Of a stretch of DNA of 64,000 bases, positions 21,866 through 32,353 are shown one piece after another. The position numbers were made by a program, and so were the translations under genes. The notes under the pieces were generated by a model. That model was not told where the DNA came from and searched no databases. It saw only the letters and a program-made list of their open reading frames with translations. Position 1 is the first letter of the stretch. Every line of letters begins with the position of its first letter. The stretch is from Semisulcospira habei (lineage: Eukaryota; Mollusca; Gastropoda; Semisulcospiridae), in contig BTPG01000005.1 in the NCBI GenBank assembly GCA_036245525.1, positions 125,499,225 through 125,563,224 on the forward strand. Direction: 5' to 3'.

Positions 21866-21988
21866 TGCAAGCACATGGTAAACTCAAGCGCACAGTAACA
21901 CCAAAGGGATCAAAGTGGACCCTGTATTATTTCCATGTGTTTATCACCTTTTATAGGTAGCATTAAAAATCTCAGTCTTATGTCTCCC

Positions 21989-22022
21989 CCCCCCCCCCAA
22001 AAAAAAAAAAAGGGGGGGGGGG
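21989..22022. repeat. poly(C), poly(A), poly(G) tract
   Basis: Adjacent homopolymer runs of C, A and G. Confidence 0.9.
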
Positions 22023-22415
22023 TGGTCGCTGTCAACAGACGAGTGTTGGACACGTTCTATGTCGGTTATCGGCACTATATCAAGCAAAATGTTGCTCAAT
22101 ATAATTTATGTACCCAGTCCAAACTAAACTAGCGTTATTCATTTTGCGGCTGATTGCGATGTTAGGACAAAACATATGAATGGCAGACGACTGCATATCG
22201 CTGTCGACTCCGCGTTGATTTCGCCTGACTATGAAGAAACCGTGCGTGTAACTGAGTAAACTCTACTTGTAACTATATCACGCATAATTGTGGAAAATGC
22301 CAGCATGTATGTTTATTTAGTTCTTTTCTCAGGTTGTGGATATCGCTAGCTTACATCTCGTCAATTTCCCTTGTCAGTCTAGCGACTCGCACGTTTCCTG
22401 GCGTCTTTTCTCCAT

Positions 22416-22551
<136 letters not shown>

Positions 22552-22835
22552 GATATAAATTTCGAGCGTTCATACACACTAAGAAGTATTTCATTACTAC
22601 TACACATAAGGAGCTTGTAAATGTTGCATGTTACAATATGCCCGTGGAAGACTGACTTTGGCAGATCACAACCCCATCGTTAAGACTTCGACCTGTCCTC
22701 AGACAAAGCCATCCCTCCTGCACTGGGACATAGAACCTACAGGCCAGCTATAGCTGTGATATGTGGGAGCCTTACAGTCAGACAGTGTTACTGTGGTGCT
22801 AAACTTAGGATTGTGAAGAAAAAAAAAATACAGTA

Positions 22836-22960
22836 AGAAAAGAGTCCTCTGGCCGACTCCAGCCTTAGTTAGAAAAGAGTTCTCTGGCCGACTCCAGCCT
22901 TAGTTGGCCCGCGCGGGCCATCTAAGGCTGGAGTCGGCCAGAGGAATATTTGTTCACTTG
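22836..22960. mobile_element. Family G MITE with duplicated left arm
   Basis: CTCTGGCCGACTCCAGCCTT occurs twice in direct orientation (near 22847 and 22882) and once inverted (AAGGCTGGAGTCGGCCAGAG, ending near 22945). The centre is TTGGCCCGCGCGGGCCA. Confidence 0.75.
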
Positions 22961-23181
22961 ACCACGCTGTATCAGATTTCGCGATGTTCTGATGCTCGCA
23001 ACGCTGAGGCTGACGTGTACAGTTATATACGCAAAATACCCACGACGTGGCTACTTCATAGCCCCGGACATCAGGGGAAAAAAAAACAGATTTCAATGTA
23101 CCTGTTGTTGATGGCCGTAGACGCCAGATTCATTTACTTCAAACAACTCGATCACTTCTGTAACAAAATCCTGTCTTTCTA

Positions 23182-23549
23182 CAAGAGGGCATAGATCTTC
23201 ACGCGCCTCTACAATCGGAGGGGCTCATGAGAATCCATGCCCCTTACCAGCGCTCATTTACTTCTTTTCATTTTCGGACGAAACAAAGTATGTCTTCTCA
23301 AACGATTCTCGGACAAAAGAAGTCATCTTTCTCAACAAAAATCGTTCACCTCCGAAAAAGGTATAGATCCTCATGGGCCTTAGAAGCTGCAGGGCCTCAT
23401 AAGGATCAATGCCTTTTGCCAGCCTCATTTATCCTTCTGATTCTCGAGCGAAAAAAAAATTCTTAACAAAACCAGTCCATCCTTGAGAGGCATAGACCCT
23501 CTTGAGCCCCCGCAATTGCGGAGGCTCATGATGATCTATGCCTCTTGCT
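23182..23549. mobile_element. Three family A hairpins in a row
   Basis: Hairpins at about 23182-23249, 23357-23418 and 23485-23549, each ending ATGCC.CTT(G/A)C, separated by about 100 bases of partly similar CTTTTCATTTTCGGACGAAA-type sequence. This looks like serial duplication or repeated insertion. Confidence 0.7.
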
Positions 23550-23879
23550 TGCGCTGATGTACTTCTCTGGTCGTCGAACGAAGCAGGCTTTTTACTAAAT
23601 CGATGTGCAATAGCGAGTCTCTTAATTATTACCCTATCCCAGGCTCCAGACTAATTTCGGCCACTCATATTGCCCGTCCCTGCGGCCTGGCGCTAGCAAT
23701 GGCTTCGACCCGGGTGGTTTCTCTAGTCCTCTTTGATTTCTCCTGGCTTCATAGATTGGCAGGTAAAATACCTCAGCAGGCCAGGTCGTAATAGGTGAGA
23801 GAGACAGAGAGTGAGAGATAGCGGGAGAGAGGGAGAGAGAGAGAAAGACCCAGCTTTAGACAGAGAGACAGAGAGATGC

Positions 23880-23998
23880 CAGAATAGCTTGAAGCACAGA
23901 AGCTTTAACTCATTCTAGACGTGCCGTCTCCGGATACGCGGCACGTCTAGAATGAGTTAAGCTATTCAGGCACAACCATTGGACTGTCATGATCGATC
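23880..23998. mobile_element. Family C MITE remnant with family D inside its loop
   Basis: GCCAGAATAGCTTGAAGC at the left and GCTATTCAGGCACAACC then GTCATGATCGATC at the right are the two arms of family C. They are separated by the family D element at 23905-23960. Confidence 0.7.
23905..23960. mobile_element. Family D MITE, short form
   Basis: TTAACTCATTCTAGACGTGC to GCACGTCTAGAATGAGTTAA, 56 bases; the centre is shorter than in the 17203 copy. Confidence 0.85.
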
Positions 23999-24025
23999 AG
24001 ATATTATCTTGTTGTGACGTGTCAG

Positions 24026-24031
<6 letters not shown>

Positions 24032-24114
<83 letters not shown>
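24032..24114. repeat. (AG)n microsatellite
   Basis: About 41 AG units, followed at once by (AATCAATG)n, the tail of the next LINE fragment. Confidence 0.97.
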
Positions 24115-24116
<2 letters not shown>

Positions 24117-24750
24117 CAATGAATCAATGAATGAATCAATGAATTTACAACGGTAAAGATATTAACAATGCCAGAGGCAATGCCATTTTTAAATCTGCTG
24201 TTGCTACATCTACAAACACAACAATTACATTACATTACTACATGTATAGGACCAACGCCTACGGGTGTGTTGGGTGGAAGGGGGAGGAATGGTAAAAATA
24301 AAAATAAAAAGCAACAACACAGCAGCACTAGACATACACAGCAGTAGAATGGGTACATTACTAACAATAATATCTACGTATAGAAAGCAAAGCTTGCAGA
24401 TAGTTATGGCTGCGAAGATAAATGTTTAAAAATACTTTTCTTGAAACATGATACCGTTGGAGTGGTCTTCGTGTGGGGTGGAAGCAAATTCAACAAAGTC
24501 ACCCCCGTGAATGCTAGACTGGTTTTAAATAAGTCTATTCTGGTTTTGGGTATACATACAGGCTTTTTGTATCGCCATAGCGGGACTGTGACCGGACTAG
24601 CAGCTGGGTTAGATATTCCGGAGTGTTGTCATTCCGAATCTTGAAAAGGAGAACACCTTTGTTGAATGCAAACTGATTCTTGAGAGAAAGAAGTCCCGCT
24701 TTGTGAATCTTATCATCCGTTGTCAAAGTAGGATCAGGTAAAATTAATTT
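24115..24750 (-). mobile_element. CR1/L2-like LINE 3' fragment
   Basis: The minus-strand frame at 24535-24726 encodes LSLKNQFAFNKGVLLFKI and NDNTPEYLTQLL, matching the C-terminal region of the ORF at 18410-21292. A 3' UTR and an (ATTCATTG)n-type tail follow. The fragment is 5'-truncated and flanked by AG arrays on both sides. Confidence 0.75.
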
Positions 24751-24765
24751 TATTAATTAAATTAA

Positions 24766-24768
<3 letters not shown>

Positions 24769-24823
<55 letters not shown>
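24769..24823. repeat. (AG)n microsatellite
   Basis: About 27 AG units next to an ATTAATTAAATTAATTAA tract. Confidence 0.97.
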
Positions 24824-24826
<3 letters not shown>

Positions 24827-25017
24827 TGACAATGGTAATGACACTTTAGTTTATGAGAGATAGAGAGGGAGAGGGAGATCATATTACAAAGTGGACAGTG
24901 GGGCCTTGTCCAAATAATAGCTGCCTGAGAGTTCCTCCCATGGAGAAGATCCTGAGGCGTTTGACCAGATCGTATGGTCGAATTGATTAGCATGATCGAG
25001 CACTGTACAAGTTTACT

Positions 25018-25135
25018 GCTTACAGAATGAGAACCTTTCTGCCCGGCCATTTAGTTAATCGATCCATCCGCCAGAACAAAAAGTTTATAAGCTGTGATAA
25101 CATTGGCCTGGCAGAAAGGTTCTTATTGTGTCCGC
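25018..25135. repeat. Loose inverted repeat
   Basis: AGAATGAGAACCTTTCTGCC near 25024 and GGCAGAAAGGTTCTTATTGT near 25110 are inverse, with about 65 bases between them. Confidence 0.6.
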
Positions 25136-25329
25136 AGAATATAACGCATACATGGACGGCAGTACTTAAATGTCCCGTGTCCTGACGATGCGAAGATCGA
25201 ACGGAAACTGGTCGAACAAAGGGGACATGTAGGTACTTAAAAAGGTGCTTGTTCTTCTACGAATTTGTTTGCCTTTTTTTCCCTTCGGTTGCATTTATTT
25301 CACAAAGGAGGAGCAATCGTTGTTTCCCT

Positions 25330-25555
25330 TTAACCCCTTCACTGCCGAAAAAAGTCAACACGATCCAAACGCAAGAGACATAGATCCTCATGAGCCCCCG
25401 CGACTGCGGGGGCTCATGAGGATCTATGCCTCTTGCTGAGACCAATTTGTGTCCATGTTTCTTGGACGGTGTCGGCTTTTGGGCGTTGAATGAACCAAGA
25501 TTTCAGAAATACAAATGTGCGTACAGTGTACGCACAGTGGCTGGGAAAGGAGTAA
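25330..25555 (+). mobile_element. Family A MITE, complete
   Basis: TTAACCCCTTCACTGCCGAA on the left, hairpin 25371-25436, right end GTGGCTGGGAAAGGAGTAA. It touches an inverted second copy at the shared (T/G)TAA. Confidence 0.85.
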
Positions 25556-25732
25556 CCCCTTCATGCCAGTAGACGCACACAGTGTTTTTGAAAGCATTGC
25601 ATGGAATCAAAATGTTTCTCCAAGAGACGTAGCTCCTCGTGAGCCCCCGCAGTTGCGGGGGCTCATGAGGATCTATACATCTTGCAAGATGGGTGACGTT
25701 TCATTTTTTAGTCTCGGCATTGAAGGGGTTCA
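25552..25732 (-). mobile_element. Family A MITE, inverted neighbour
   Basis: GTAACCCCTTCATGCCAGTA at the left, hairpin at about 25620-25686, right end CTCGGCATTGAAGGGGTTC. It lies head to head with the preceding copy. Confidence 0.8.
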
Positions 25733-25908
25733 GTAAATGTGGCCGAAGGAAAGATGGCAAAACGATTCTCATTTGCTGATACATCTTGGTAAGCAACTTA
25801 TTCTCGCGAGGCGTCAGCCACAGCTGCTCCGGGCACTGCTTTCAGACACGAGTACTACTGCACTACGATTGAGAGCGAACTTTTTTTTTTTTAACGAGGA
25901 GTGTGTGT

Positions 25909-26115
25909 AAGATAAGATAAGATAAGATACTGTTTATTGCCATTTGCCTTAAGAACATAAAGCATAGGAATGTGTGTTGGTGTCGTTACAATTACAAACA
26001 TCACAGTAAAAAAAAAAAAAAAAAAAAAAAATCAATACTGTCACACAGATCCAATGCCCTACACACCCTGTAAAAACTTTAAAGCTAAACAACTGATATC
26101 ACAAATCAATACATA
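25909..26115 (-). mobile_element. LINE 3' end with (TCTTA)n tail
   Basis: On the minus strand, AAGGCAAATGGCAATAAACA precedes (TCTTA)n, a typical CR1/L2-type 3' end. An internal poly(A) tract of the + strand lies at 26009-26030. Confidence 0.6.
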
Positions 26116-26138
26116 CCATACACACCCACGCTCATCTT

Positions 26139-26331
<193 letters not shown>

Positions 26332-26565
26332 GGGGGGGGGGGATGCTGCCACAGTGACGTAGTAAATGTCTATTGCAAATTACAATTCAGTCACAAATAA
26401 ATTCAGCTTTTTACCTATCACAATTTTTACGACTAAACCCATATTTACCCGTGCTTGATTTGTCAGAAATCACACAGATACAGCCTTTAACAATCTTGCA
26501 TCTTAAAGTGCGAGGTACATAGACACCTATCTCACCCTCATCATCTCTTCAAAACGTGTTGATCC

Positions 26566-26812
26566 ACCCCAGGGCTCAGTTGCAGCATGGTGAGGTCAGT
26601 CCTGCGCAAGGAATCTAGCAAACATGTTCCGTCATAGCGGAGAACTTTGCTCACTGGCATGCGCAAGACTAACCCAATACGCAATAGGCCATCGGGCCGA
26701 CGTCGGCTGCCGTTTGCCCACGCACGACTGTGCGCGGGGCCAACGGCGGCCGAGGTCGGCCCGATGGCCTTTTGCGCATTGGGAAGCTCACTCCTGCAAC
26801 TGGTCCCAGTTC
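26566..26812. mobile_element. Family F MITE interrupted by family G
   Basis: The left part GGCTCAGTTGCAGC through TCCGTCATAGCGGAGAACT and the right part GAAGCTCACTCCTGCAACTG are family F. They are continuous with the family when 26677-26789 is removed. Confidence 0.65.
26677..26789. mobile_element. Family G MITE nested in family F
   Basis: CCCAATACGCAATAGGCCAT at the left and ATGGCCTTTTGCGCATTGGG at the right. The inside is GC-rich, GGGCCGACGTCGGC mirrored by GGCCGAGGTCGGCCC. Confidence 0.75.
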
Positions 26813-26842
26813 TGCACCCCAAATTCTTAGACGCCTTCACCC

Positions 26843-26900
26843 CCCCCCCCCCACCCCACCCCACCCCCCACCCCCACCCCCTCCCCCCCTACCTTCCAAA
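26843..26900. repeat. C-rich low-complexity tract
   Basis: Runs of C with spaced A and T. The Pro-rich ORF over it is an artefact. Confidence 0.85.
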
Positions 26901-27080
26901 GCCTAACCTCCACCCCCTCCATCCATTAGTATGTCCCCCACTCCCAGCTCACCTCCCTGGGGCTGCGGACAGGCGACATGCGCCCTGTGGATGCTGTCCC
27001 ATGACTCACTCTCTGTCAACCCTCTTCTGCTCTCTTCTGCTTGGCTTCTTTGGTCAAAATACGAAATTCTTCCTTCTGCC

Positions 27081-27390
27081 GGAGCCATAGATCCTCATGA
27101 TTCTGGCTGGGCTACTTGAGGTTTTTGTTCGTCCAGAAGGAAACCTTTCCGTCTAAAAAAAAGGCCTAGATCATCATGAAGCCTTACAAAATGCAAGGGC
27201 TCATGACGATCTTTGCCTCTTGAGAGTAGAGCTTTCATCGATGTTTTTATATGTGTTTCTCGGACTGGGTCTTGATCGAAGAGGACAACTTTGGTAGCGA
27301 CAAAAATTTCCAACCACCTTCGTGATCAAGAGGCATGAATCCTCATGAGCCCCTGCACTCTGCAAGGGGCGCATGGGGACCTCTTGCACG
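27081..27390. mobile_element. Cluster of three family A hairpins, degenerate
   Basis: A half copy at about 27081-27106, hairpins at about 27160-27221 (GCCTAGATCATCATGAAGCC with GGCTCATGACGATCTTTGCC) and about 27328-27389 (GAGGCATGAATCCTCATGAG with a broken right arm). Confidence 0.65.
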
Positions 27391-27589
27391 CAGAGATTCA
27401 TCCAGATGTATGCTCGTCTTCCTCGGTTGAAGGACACCGTAATGAGTTCGCTCTTTCTGAGTCGTACTGCCGTGTCCTCTCTCCGGCTCCTTGGCACACG
27501 AGATGGCTGGAAGCCTAATGCGCGGCAGTTCATACCAGCAGACGACCGTCGTAGCACTGCCCAGATCCAGCAATGGCACCACGGGCCGA

Positions 27590-27695
27590 GCAACGGCTAC
27601 ACGGGCCGACATCGGCCGCTGTTGGCCCGCGCACAGACGTGCGCGGACCAACTGCGGCCTACGTCGGCCCGAGGACTATTGCTTACTGGGCCGCG
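27590..27695. mobile_element. Family G MITE
   Basis: GGGCCGACATCGGCCGCTGT mirrored by ACTGCGGCCTACGTCGGCCC around GGCCCGCGCACAGACGTGCG. The right flank GACTATTGCTTACTGGG matches the family end. Confidence 0.7.
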
Positions 27696-27699
27696 TTGC

Positions 27700-28480
27700 T
27701 TTCCGGGACCGATCTTGTCTTCATCTCTTTCTTCTTCTTTCTGCGGCGTGTGTGTACACAGCAGACGATAACAATATTGTGTTCAAATACCTTATGGACA
27801 ATTTCTTGGGTTCACATAAAAGCACAATTTATTTTAAAATAAAAAATTATAAAAATTATTAAAAAAAACACACACACGTTTTAACAGACGAATGACGATA
27901 CAGACGAATGACGAGGAGGGGAAAAAAAACCTTGGTGTGTGAACGTGGAATAGAGAGAAAGGTGGAGCAGTTTTGCTATTTTTCGTTCATGTTTATTACA
28001 GACGTATCTTTTTTATTATTTTTTTTTTTAATTAAAGTTACTATAGGCTGGATGCAAATTTCAGACAACCTGTTGTTGATATGAGAATTTCGCGTTCACA
28101 TTCTGTTCAAACAGATTCTGTCGAGCGGCAAGGTACACTTGTGGGAGATTTGTAGGACTTTTTTCTTGATCGCTGCATCAACAGCAACAAACCCAGCAAC
28201 AGCAACAACAGCAACAGTCGAATGCCAATACGAAAACTCCATCTGGGACGCGTCTGTGTTAAGGTTTGGGACAGATCCCCCGCGGGAAATGGCGGATTTG
28301 GCAAGCCAGCGCGAGGAAATTGGAGTGAAAATCTCTTCATTTGCAGGAACAGTCCCTCCGTTTTCCAGGCTTCCACCTGCAAAAGGCGTACATACTCATG
28401 AGTCTGTTTCTATCAGTGGTCCGTCACTTGCACTCATACTTCATTTGGTTCTTCGCCAAAGGAGTAAGAATCTTTTCGTT
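27700..28480. other. Stretch without a gene; low-complexity patches
   Basis: AT-rich with short poly(A)/poly(T) tracts and an AACAGCAACA-type patch at 28175-28220. No gene or known repeat supported. Confidence 0.5.
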
Positions 28481-28492
28481 TGCAGGCACAGT

Positions 28493-28621
28493 TCTGCCGT
28501 TATTTGGCAAAAGCCTGCATGTCCATTTTTTTAGAAAAGCGAGATTTTCATTGTACAACAATAAAAAAAATCTCGCTTTTCTCAAAAATTGACATACAGG
28601 CTTTTTGCCAAATAACGGCAG
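28493..28621. mobile_element. Family H palindromic MITE
   Basis: CTGCCGTTATTTGGCAAAA at the left and TTTTGCCAAATAACGGCAG at the right. The inner stem has AAAAGCGAGATTTTCATTGT mirrored by AAAAATCTCGCTTTT. Related copies at 33716 and 41933. Confidence 0.75.
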
Positions 28622-28663
28622 TTCTTTAGTTTTCTACACTCTTCCATTCATGATCTGAAAAGA

Positions 28664-28698
28664 AACATAGATTATCATGAAAATATATGCCTCTTGCT
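28664..28698. mobile_element. Family A hairpin, centre deleted
   Basis: ACATAGATTATCATGAAAAT then ATATGCCTCTTGC: most of the inner stem is missing. Confidence 0.55.
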
Positions 28699-29161
28699 TG
28701 TAGAAATCGGTTTAATTGACTTGGACCTTATGTGTCTCCGTGTCTTCTCAGACGACGGAACTTCATTGGGTTTGTGCGGGTTCTGAGCTTTCAAGCGGAC
28801 TGCGACACCCATGCATGGGATGGAAGAAGGCGGGTTCTCTTGCAGGTTGTACACCCGATGCTTCCTCTGCGTGAGGAATATAGACGTGACTGAATGCCGA
28901 TAGACGACAGGCAGCTCTCACTACCCATCTCACCCTCAAACCCACATCTACCGCCACAGGCAACATCTTCAACGTTTTTCGCGGACGGATGGCTTTTTCT
29001 CTTGAAGTTGAAGAAGAGTGTGGCAGAAAAACGACGGGATATCATTTGGAAAACGAGAGGACTGGGACGGAGGACCGGCGGGGGCATGTGGGGAGGGGGG
29101 GGGGGAAGGGGGAGGGGAGGGGGAGAGAGAGGAGTGACGGGGGAAAACAGAGGTGGGCCAA

Positions 29162-29225
29162 ACTGGTTGTCTCCCTGCATTCGCTACCGCTTGTCAGCAG
29201 TAGCGAATCGAGGGAGACAACCAGT
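29162..29225. repeat. Hairpin, single member seen
   Basis: ACTGGTTGTCTCCCTGCATT and GAATCGAGGGAGACAACCAGT are inverse, loop ACCGCTTGTCAGCAG. Confidence 0.8.
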
Positions 29226-29456
29226 GTGATCTGGTGTTTGGTCGATCTGTCTCCCGCAAATAGAGCTGGAAAATTTTTTTTAAGTTCCAGATAAACTAAC
29301 CCATATCAGTCGGAATACACCAGTGTGTGAAATTTATTTGACTAAAATAGTTCAAGGGTAGTGCCAGAATAGCTTGGCGCCTCTAGGCGCCAAGCTATTC
29401 TGATACCACCCTTGAACTAAAGCCACTGGTCTATATCATTATCTGCAACTACTGTT

Positions 29457-30788
29457 CTCTCTCTTGGCTTGACTTCGCAAACGAAGATTTTATAGGAGTT
29501 GCCCACGACGTCTGCAGGCTTGTTCGTGGCTGCGGAGGCCAATCCGAGACAGGCAGGTTCGACCGCAGTGGCTGCAGGGGAAGGTCTGGTCAGGGTTCTG
29601 AGCTGCGGCATCTCTGTTTTTTCTCCTGAGCCTCTTGTCCTTAAGGCTAGCTCTGTGAGAGTCCTCAAAGGAGACAGCTGCCTTGTAAACGGTGGAGCGC
29701 CAGGTGTCACGGTCCGCAGCAAGCGAAGACCACTGGTGGTGGTCGATTTGGCAGGCACTAAGTGACTTCTTGAGACAGTCTTTGTATCTCTTCTTTGGTG
29801 CCCCTCTGTCACGGTGTCCAGTAGCAAGCTCGCCGAACAGGGTGATCTTTGGTAGGCGATGATCCTCCATCCTGGAGACATGCCCCGCCCAGCGGAGCTG
29901 TGTCCGCAGCAGCAAAGCCTCGATGCTCACAGTTTCAGCCTGTTCAAGGACCTCGACGTTGGTGACATAGTCACTCCAGTGAATGCCCAGGATGGTGCGC
30001 AGGCAGCGCTGGTGGAAGCGTTCGAGGAGTCGTAGTTGGCTGCGGTAGAGGGCCCAGGACTCGGAACCATACAGCAGGGTGGTGAGGACCACAGCTCTGT
30101 ACACGCTGATCTTGGTGCCTGTTTTCAGCTGTTGATTGTGCCACACCCGCTTGAAAAGTCGCCCGAAAGCGCTGTTCGCTTTTGCCAGCCTGCTGTCAAG
30201 CTCCTTGTCCAGCTTGGCGTCCGACGTGATAATGCAGCCAAGGTAAGTAAACTGGTGCACTGACTTTAGTTCAGACTCGCCAATGGTGATGTGAGGAGGG
30301 CGATACACTGTCTTGGGTGCCGGCTGATGGAGGACCTCTGTCTTTTTCAGACTGACCTCGAGTCCAAAGAGCTGGGCAGCATCTGCGAAGCAAGACGTGA
30401 TGCGCTGCAGGGCTTTCTCTGTGTGTGCAACGAGGGCAGCATCATCAGCAAAAAGCAGCTCACGAATCAGTTGGTCTAGGGTTTTCGTGTGGGCCTGCAG
30501 TCGTCTGAGGTTGAACAGGCTGCCATCGAGACGATACCTGATGTACACTGCATCGTCATCATCGAGGTCCACTGTGGCCTGCTTCAACATCATGCTAAAA
30601 AAGATGGTGAAGAGGGTCGGTGCCAGCACGCAGCCCTGCTTTACGCCGTTGAGAATGGGGAATGGTTCTGAGAGGTCATTGTTGAGTCTGACCTGGCCTT
30701 GCTGGTCCTCGTGTAGCTGGACAATCATGTTGAGGAACTTTGGGGGACAGCCAAGTCGCTCCAGGATCTGCCACATGCCTTGCCTGCT
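29457..30788 (-). mobile_element. 5'-truncated LINE, near-identical to the 4885-8783 element
   Basis: Target duplication CAACTACTGTT at 29446-29456 and 30789-30799. The 3' end keeps GAAGTCAAGCCAAG followed by a short GAGAGAG tail. 5' truncation falls at the point matching about 7456 of the full copy. Confidence 0.93.
29490..30788 (-). CDS. LINE reverse transcriptase fragment, open
   Basis: 433 codons, open from the truncation to the natural stop. The frame begins at SRQGMWQ because the element is cut there. It contains GVKQGC, FADDA, the YGSESW thumb region and the C-terminal CSHCGRTC zinc finger. The endonuclease and the first RT motifs, including the first catalytic Asp region, are absent, so it cannot act alone. 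Only five residues differ from the other copy. Confidence 0.9.
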   Translation of the reverse strand, partial: SRQGMWQILERLGCPPKFLNMIVQLHEDQQGQVRLNNDLSEPFPILNGVKQGCVLAPTLFTIFFSMMLKQATVDLDDDDAVYIRYRLDGSLFNLRRLQAHTKTLDQLIRELLFADDAALVAHTEKALQRITSCFADAAQLFGLEVSLKKTEVLHQPAPKTVYRPPHITIGESELKSVHQFTYLGCIITSDAKLDKELDSRLAKANSAFGRLFKRVWHNQQLKTGTKISVYRAVVLTTLLYGSESWALYRSQLRLLERFHQRCLRTILGIHWSDYVTNVEVLEQAETVSIEALLLRTQLRWAGHVSRMEDHRLPKITLFGELATGHRDRGAPKKRYKDCLKKSLSACQIDHHQWSSLAADRDTWRSTVYKAAVSFEDSHRASLKDKRLRRKNRDAAAQNPDQTFPCSHCGRTCLSRIGLRSHEQACRRRGQLL

Positions 30789-30862
30789 CAACTACTGTTA
30801 TGTAGCTTGCATATGACAGTGTACAAATTTGAAGATTTTAGCCTCAGTGTGATATGGGCTAA

Positions 30863-31420
30863 AGGACCTACTGTCAAATGCTGGAAGTCCGTCCACTATT
30901 TTTTGTTTACATAATGAACCGTAAAACTGACCAGACTGAGTGACGATACAAAATATAGTGAATGGTATGTTTAAAAAAAAATGGAAAGGGAGGTGGGGGT
31001 GGGGGGTTGACAGGTACATGCGCAGTAAAAGTAACCATCTTGTACTTCTCGTACATGTGGCTGTTTAACCCATGACAGCCACGATCGTGTTTTTCTTTCT
31101 TTGACGGTATGATGCCGGTTGCTGGGACGAAAAAAACGACTTTAATTAATAATTTTAGAAAGTTGTGTGCATGCACAGTAAGATGATTATCAGCCCTGCA
31201 TGCGCGCTGTGGTCAGATTATTTGCCCAAAATATGCATATCGGTCGACAAAAGAAGTTTTTTTTTTCTTCTTCTTCTTTTTTTTAAATAGTAAAGGGGGT
31301 GGCAATGGCATCATAGAATAATCATCAACTCTGCATGTGTCCCGCACACAGGAAGGGTGTGGTATAGATTTACTTGAAGGCAAAAAATTAAAATTGAAAT
31401 GCCTTATTTAAAAAGCTTGA
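30863..31420. other. Stretch without a gene; nothing recognised
   Basis: AT-rich with a T-run at 31259-31283. No ORF or repeat supported. Confidence 0.5.
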
Positions 31421-31429
31421 TATGTACCC

Positions 31430-31856
31430 CCCCCCCCCCCTCTTTCTGCCCAGAAACATTAACACCATCCCAGGTGCAAGTGGTATAGATCCTCATATGC
31501 CCTTGCAGTTACGGGGCTCCATAAGATTTATACCTCTTGCTGACACCACTTTGTATACATGTTACTTGGAAGGCGTTAACCCCTTCGCTGCCGAGAAAAA
31601 AGTGAACACGATCCAACTGCAAGAGGCATAGATCCTCATGAGCCCCCGCGACTGCGGGGGCTCATGAGGATCTATGCCTCTTGCAGAGACCAATTTCTAT
31701 CCATCTTTCTTGGACGGTGTTGGCTTTTGGTCTTTGAATAAACCCAGATTGCAGAAATCAAATATACGTACAGTTCACGTACTGTTACAGGAAAGGGGTT
31801 AATTTAGCGACTATTTCAAAAGGACAATCTGCGTCCAATAACAGTGAAAGGGTTAA
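31430..31856 (+). mobile_element. Family A MITE (outer) split by another family A MITE
   Basis: The outer copy has its hairpin at about 31477-31541 and its right end ACAGTGAAAGGGTTAA at 31856. Its GGCG|TTAA...TTAA|TTTAGCGAC break corresponds to an internal TTAA of the family consensus, where the inner copy sits. Confidence 0.8.
31576..31802 (+). mobile_element. Family A MITE (inner), complete and nearly perfect
   Basis: TTAACCCCTTCGCTGCCGAG to TTACAGGAAAGGGGTTAA, 227 bases. Hairpin 31619-31684 with perfectly matched 30-base arms. This is one of the least diverged copies in the window. Confidence 0.9.
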
Positions 31857-32353
31857 AATATCGGTGGTGTGAGGGATGCATGTGCAGTATAAAAATTATT
31901 ATTCTTCACTCTGCGTGTGTGCAAAAAAGTTATCGTAATCCTTTGCCCTGAAGTCGAAGGTGGTCTGCTGGAGACAGACACCCAATTTTAAAAACAGAAA
32001 TCGGGGTGTGACTTTCGCTCATTGAGAAGGCAGGTTTTCACCAGTGGTGCCTGTTGTGGAGACGATGGGTTGCAAAAAGAAAAAAACAAAACAAAAAACA
32101 GGGAGAAAAAAAAAGTCTGATATTTATTGGGGGAAAAAAGTCTCAGAGTTTGGATGGACTGATGTGGGATGACAACATGAGTCTCACAGGAGGTCATTAG
32201 GAAAACAAGCCGAGAAGAGTCGGGGCGGGGGGAGGTGGGGGGTGGGGGGGGGGGACACACAAACCTGCATGAAACAATGGAGAAGAAGGGGGAGGAGTGA
32301 TACACTGCGGACTCACCGCCAAGTGATATCTTTCACAGACGTAAATACGACCA

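Larger units (their letters stand above)
29296..30862. mobile_element. Family C MITE split by a LINE
   Basis: CTAACCCATATCAGTCGGAA at the left end and TGATATGGGCTAA (here GTGATATGGGCTAA) at 30862 are terminal inverted repeats. The hairpin at 29347-29418 is TTCAAGGGTAGTGCCAGAAT mirrored. Removing 29457-30788 plus one 11-bp target copy restores a ~220-bp element like those at 50638 and 52778. Confidence 0.85.

Noticed and set aside
26931..27120. Short overlapping ORFs on both strands near 26650-27120
   Set aside because: They cover family G/F palindromes and a C-rich tract; no consistent frame or motif.
27373..27862. Overlapping ORFs of 89 to 132 codons
   Set aside because: They run through a palindromic MITE, which gives ORFs in several frames on both strands.
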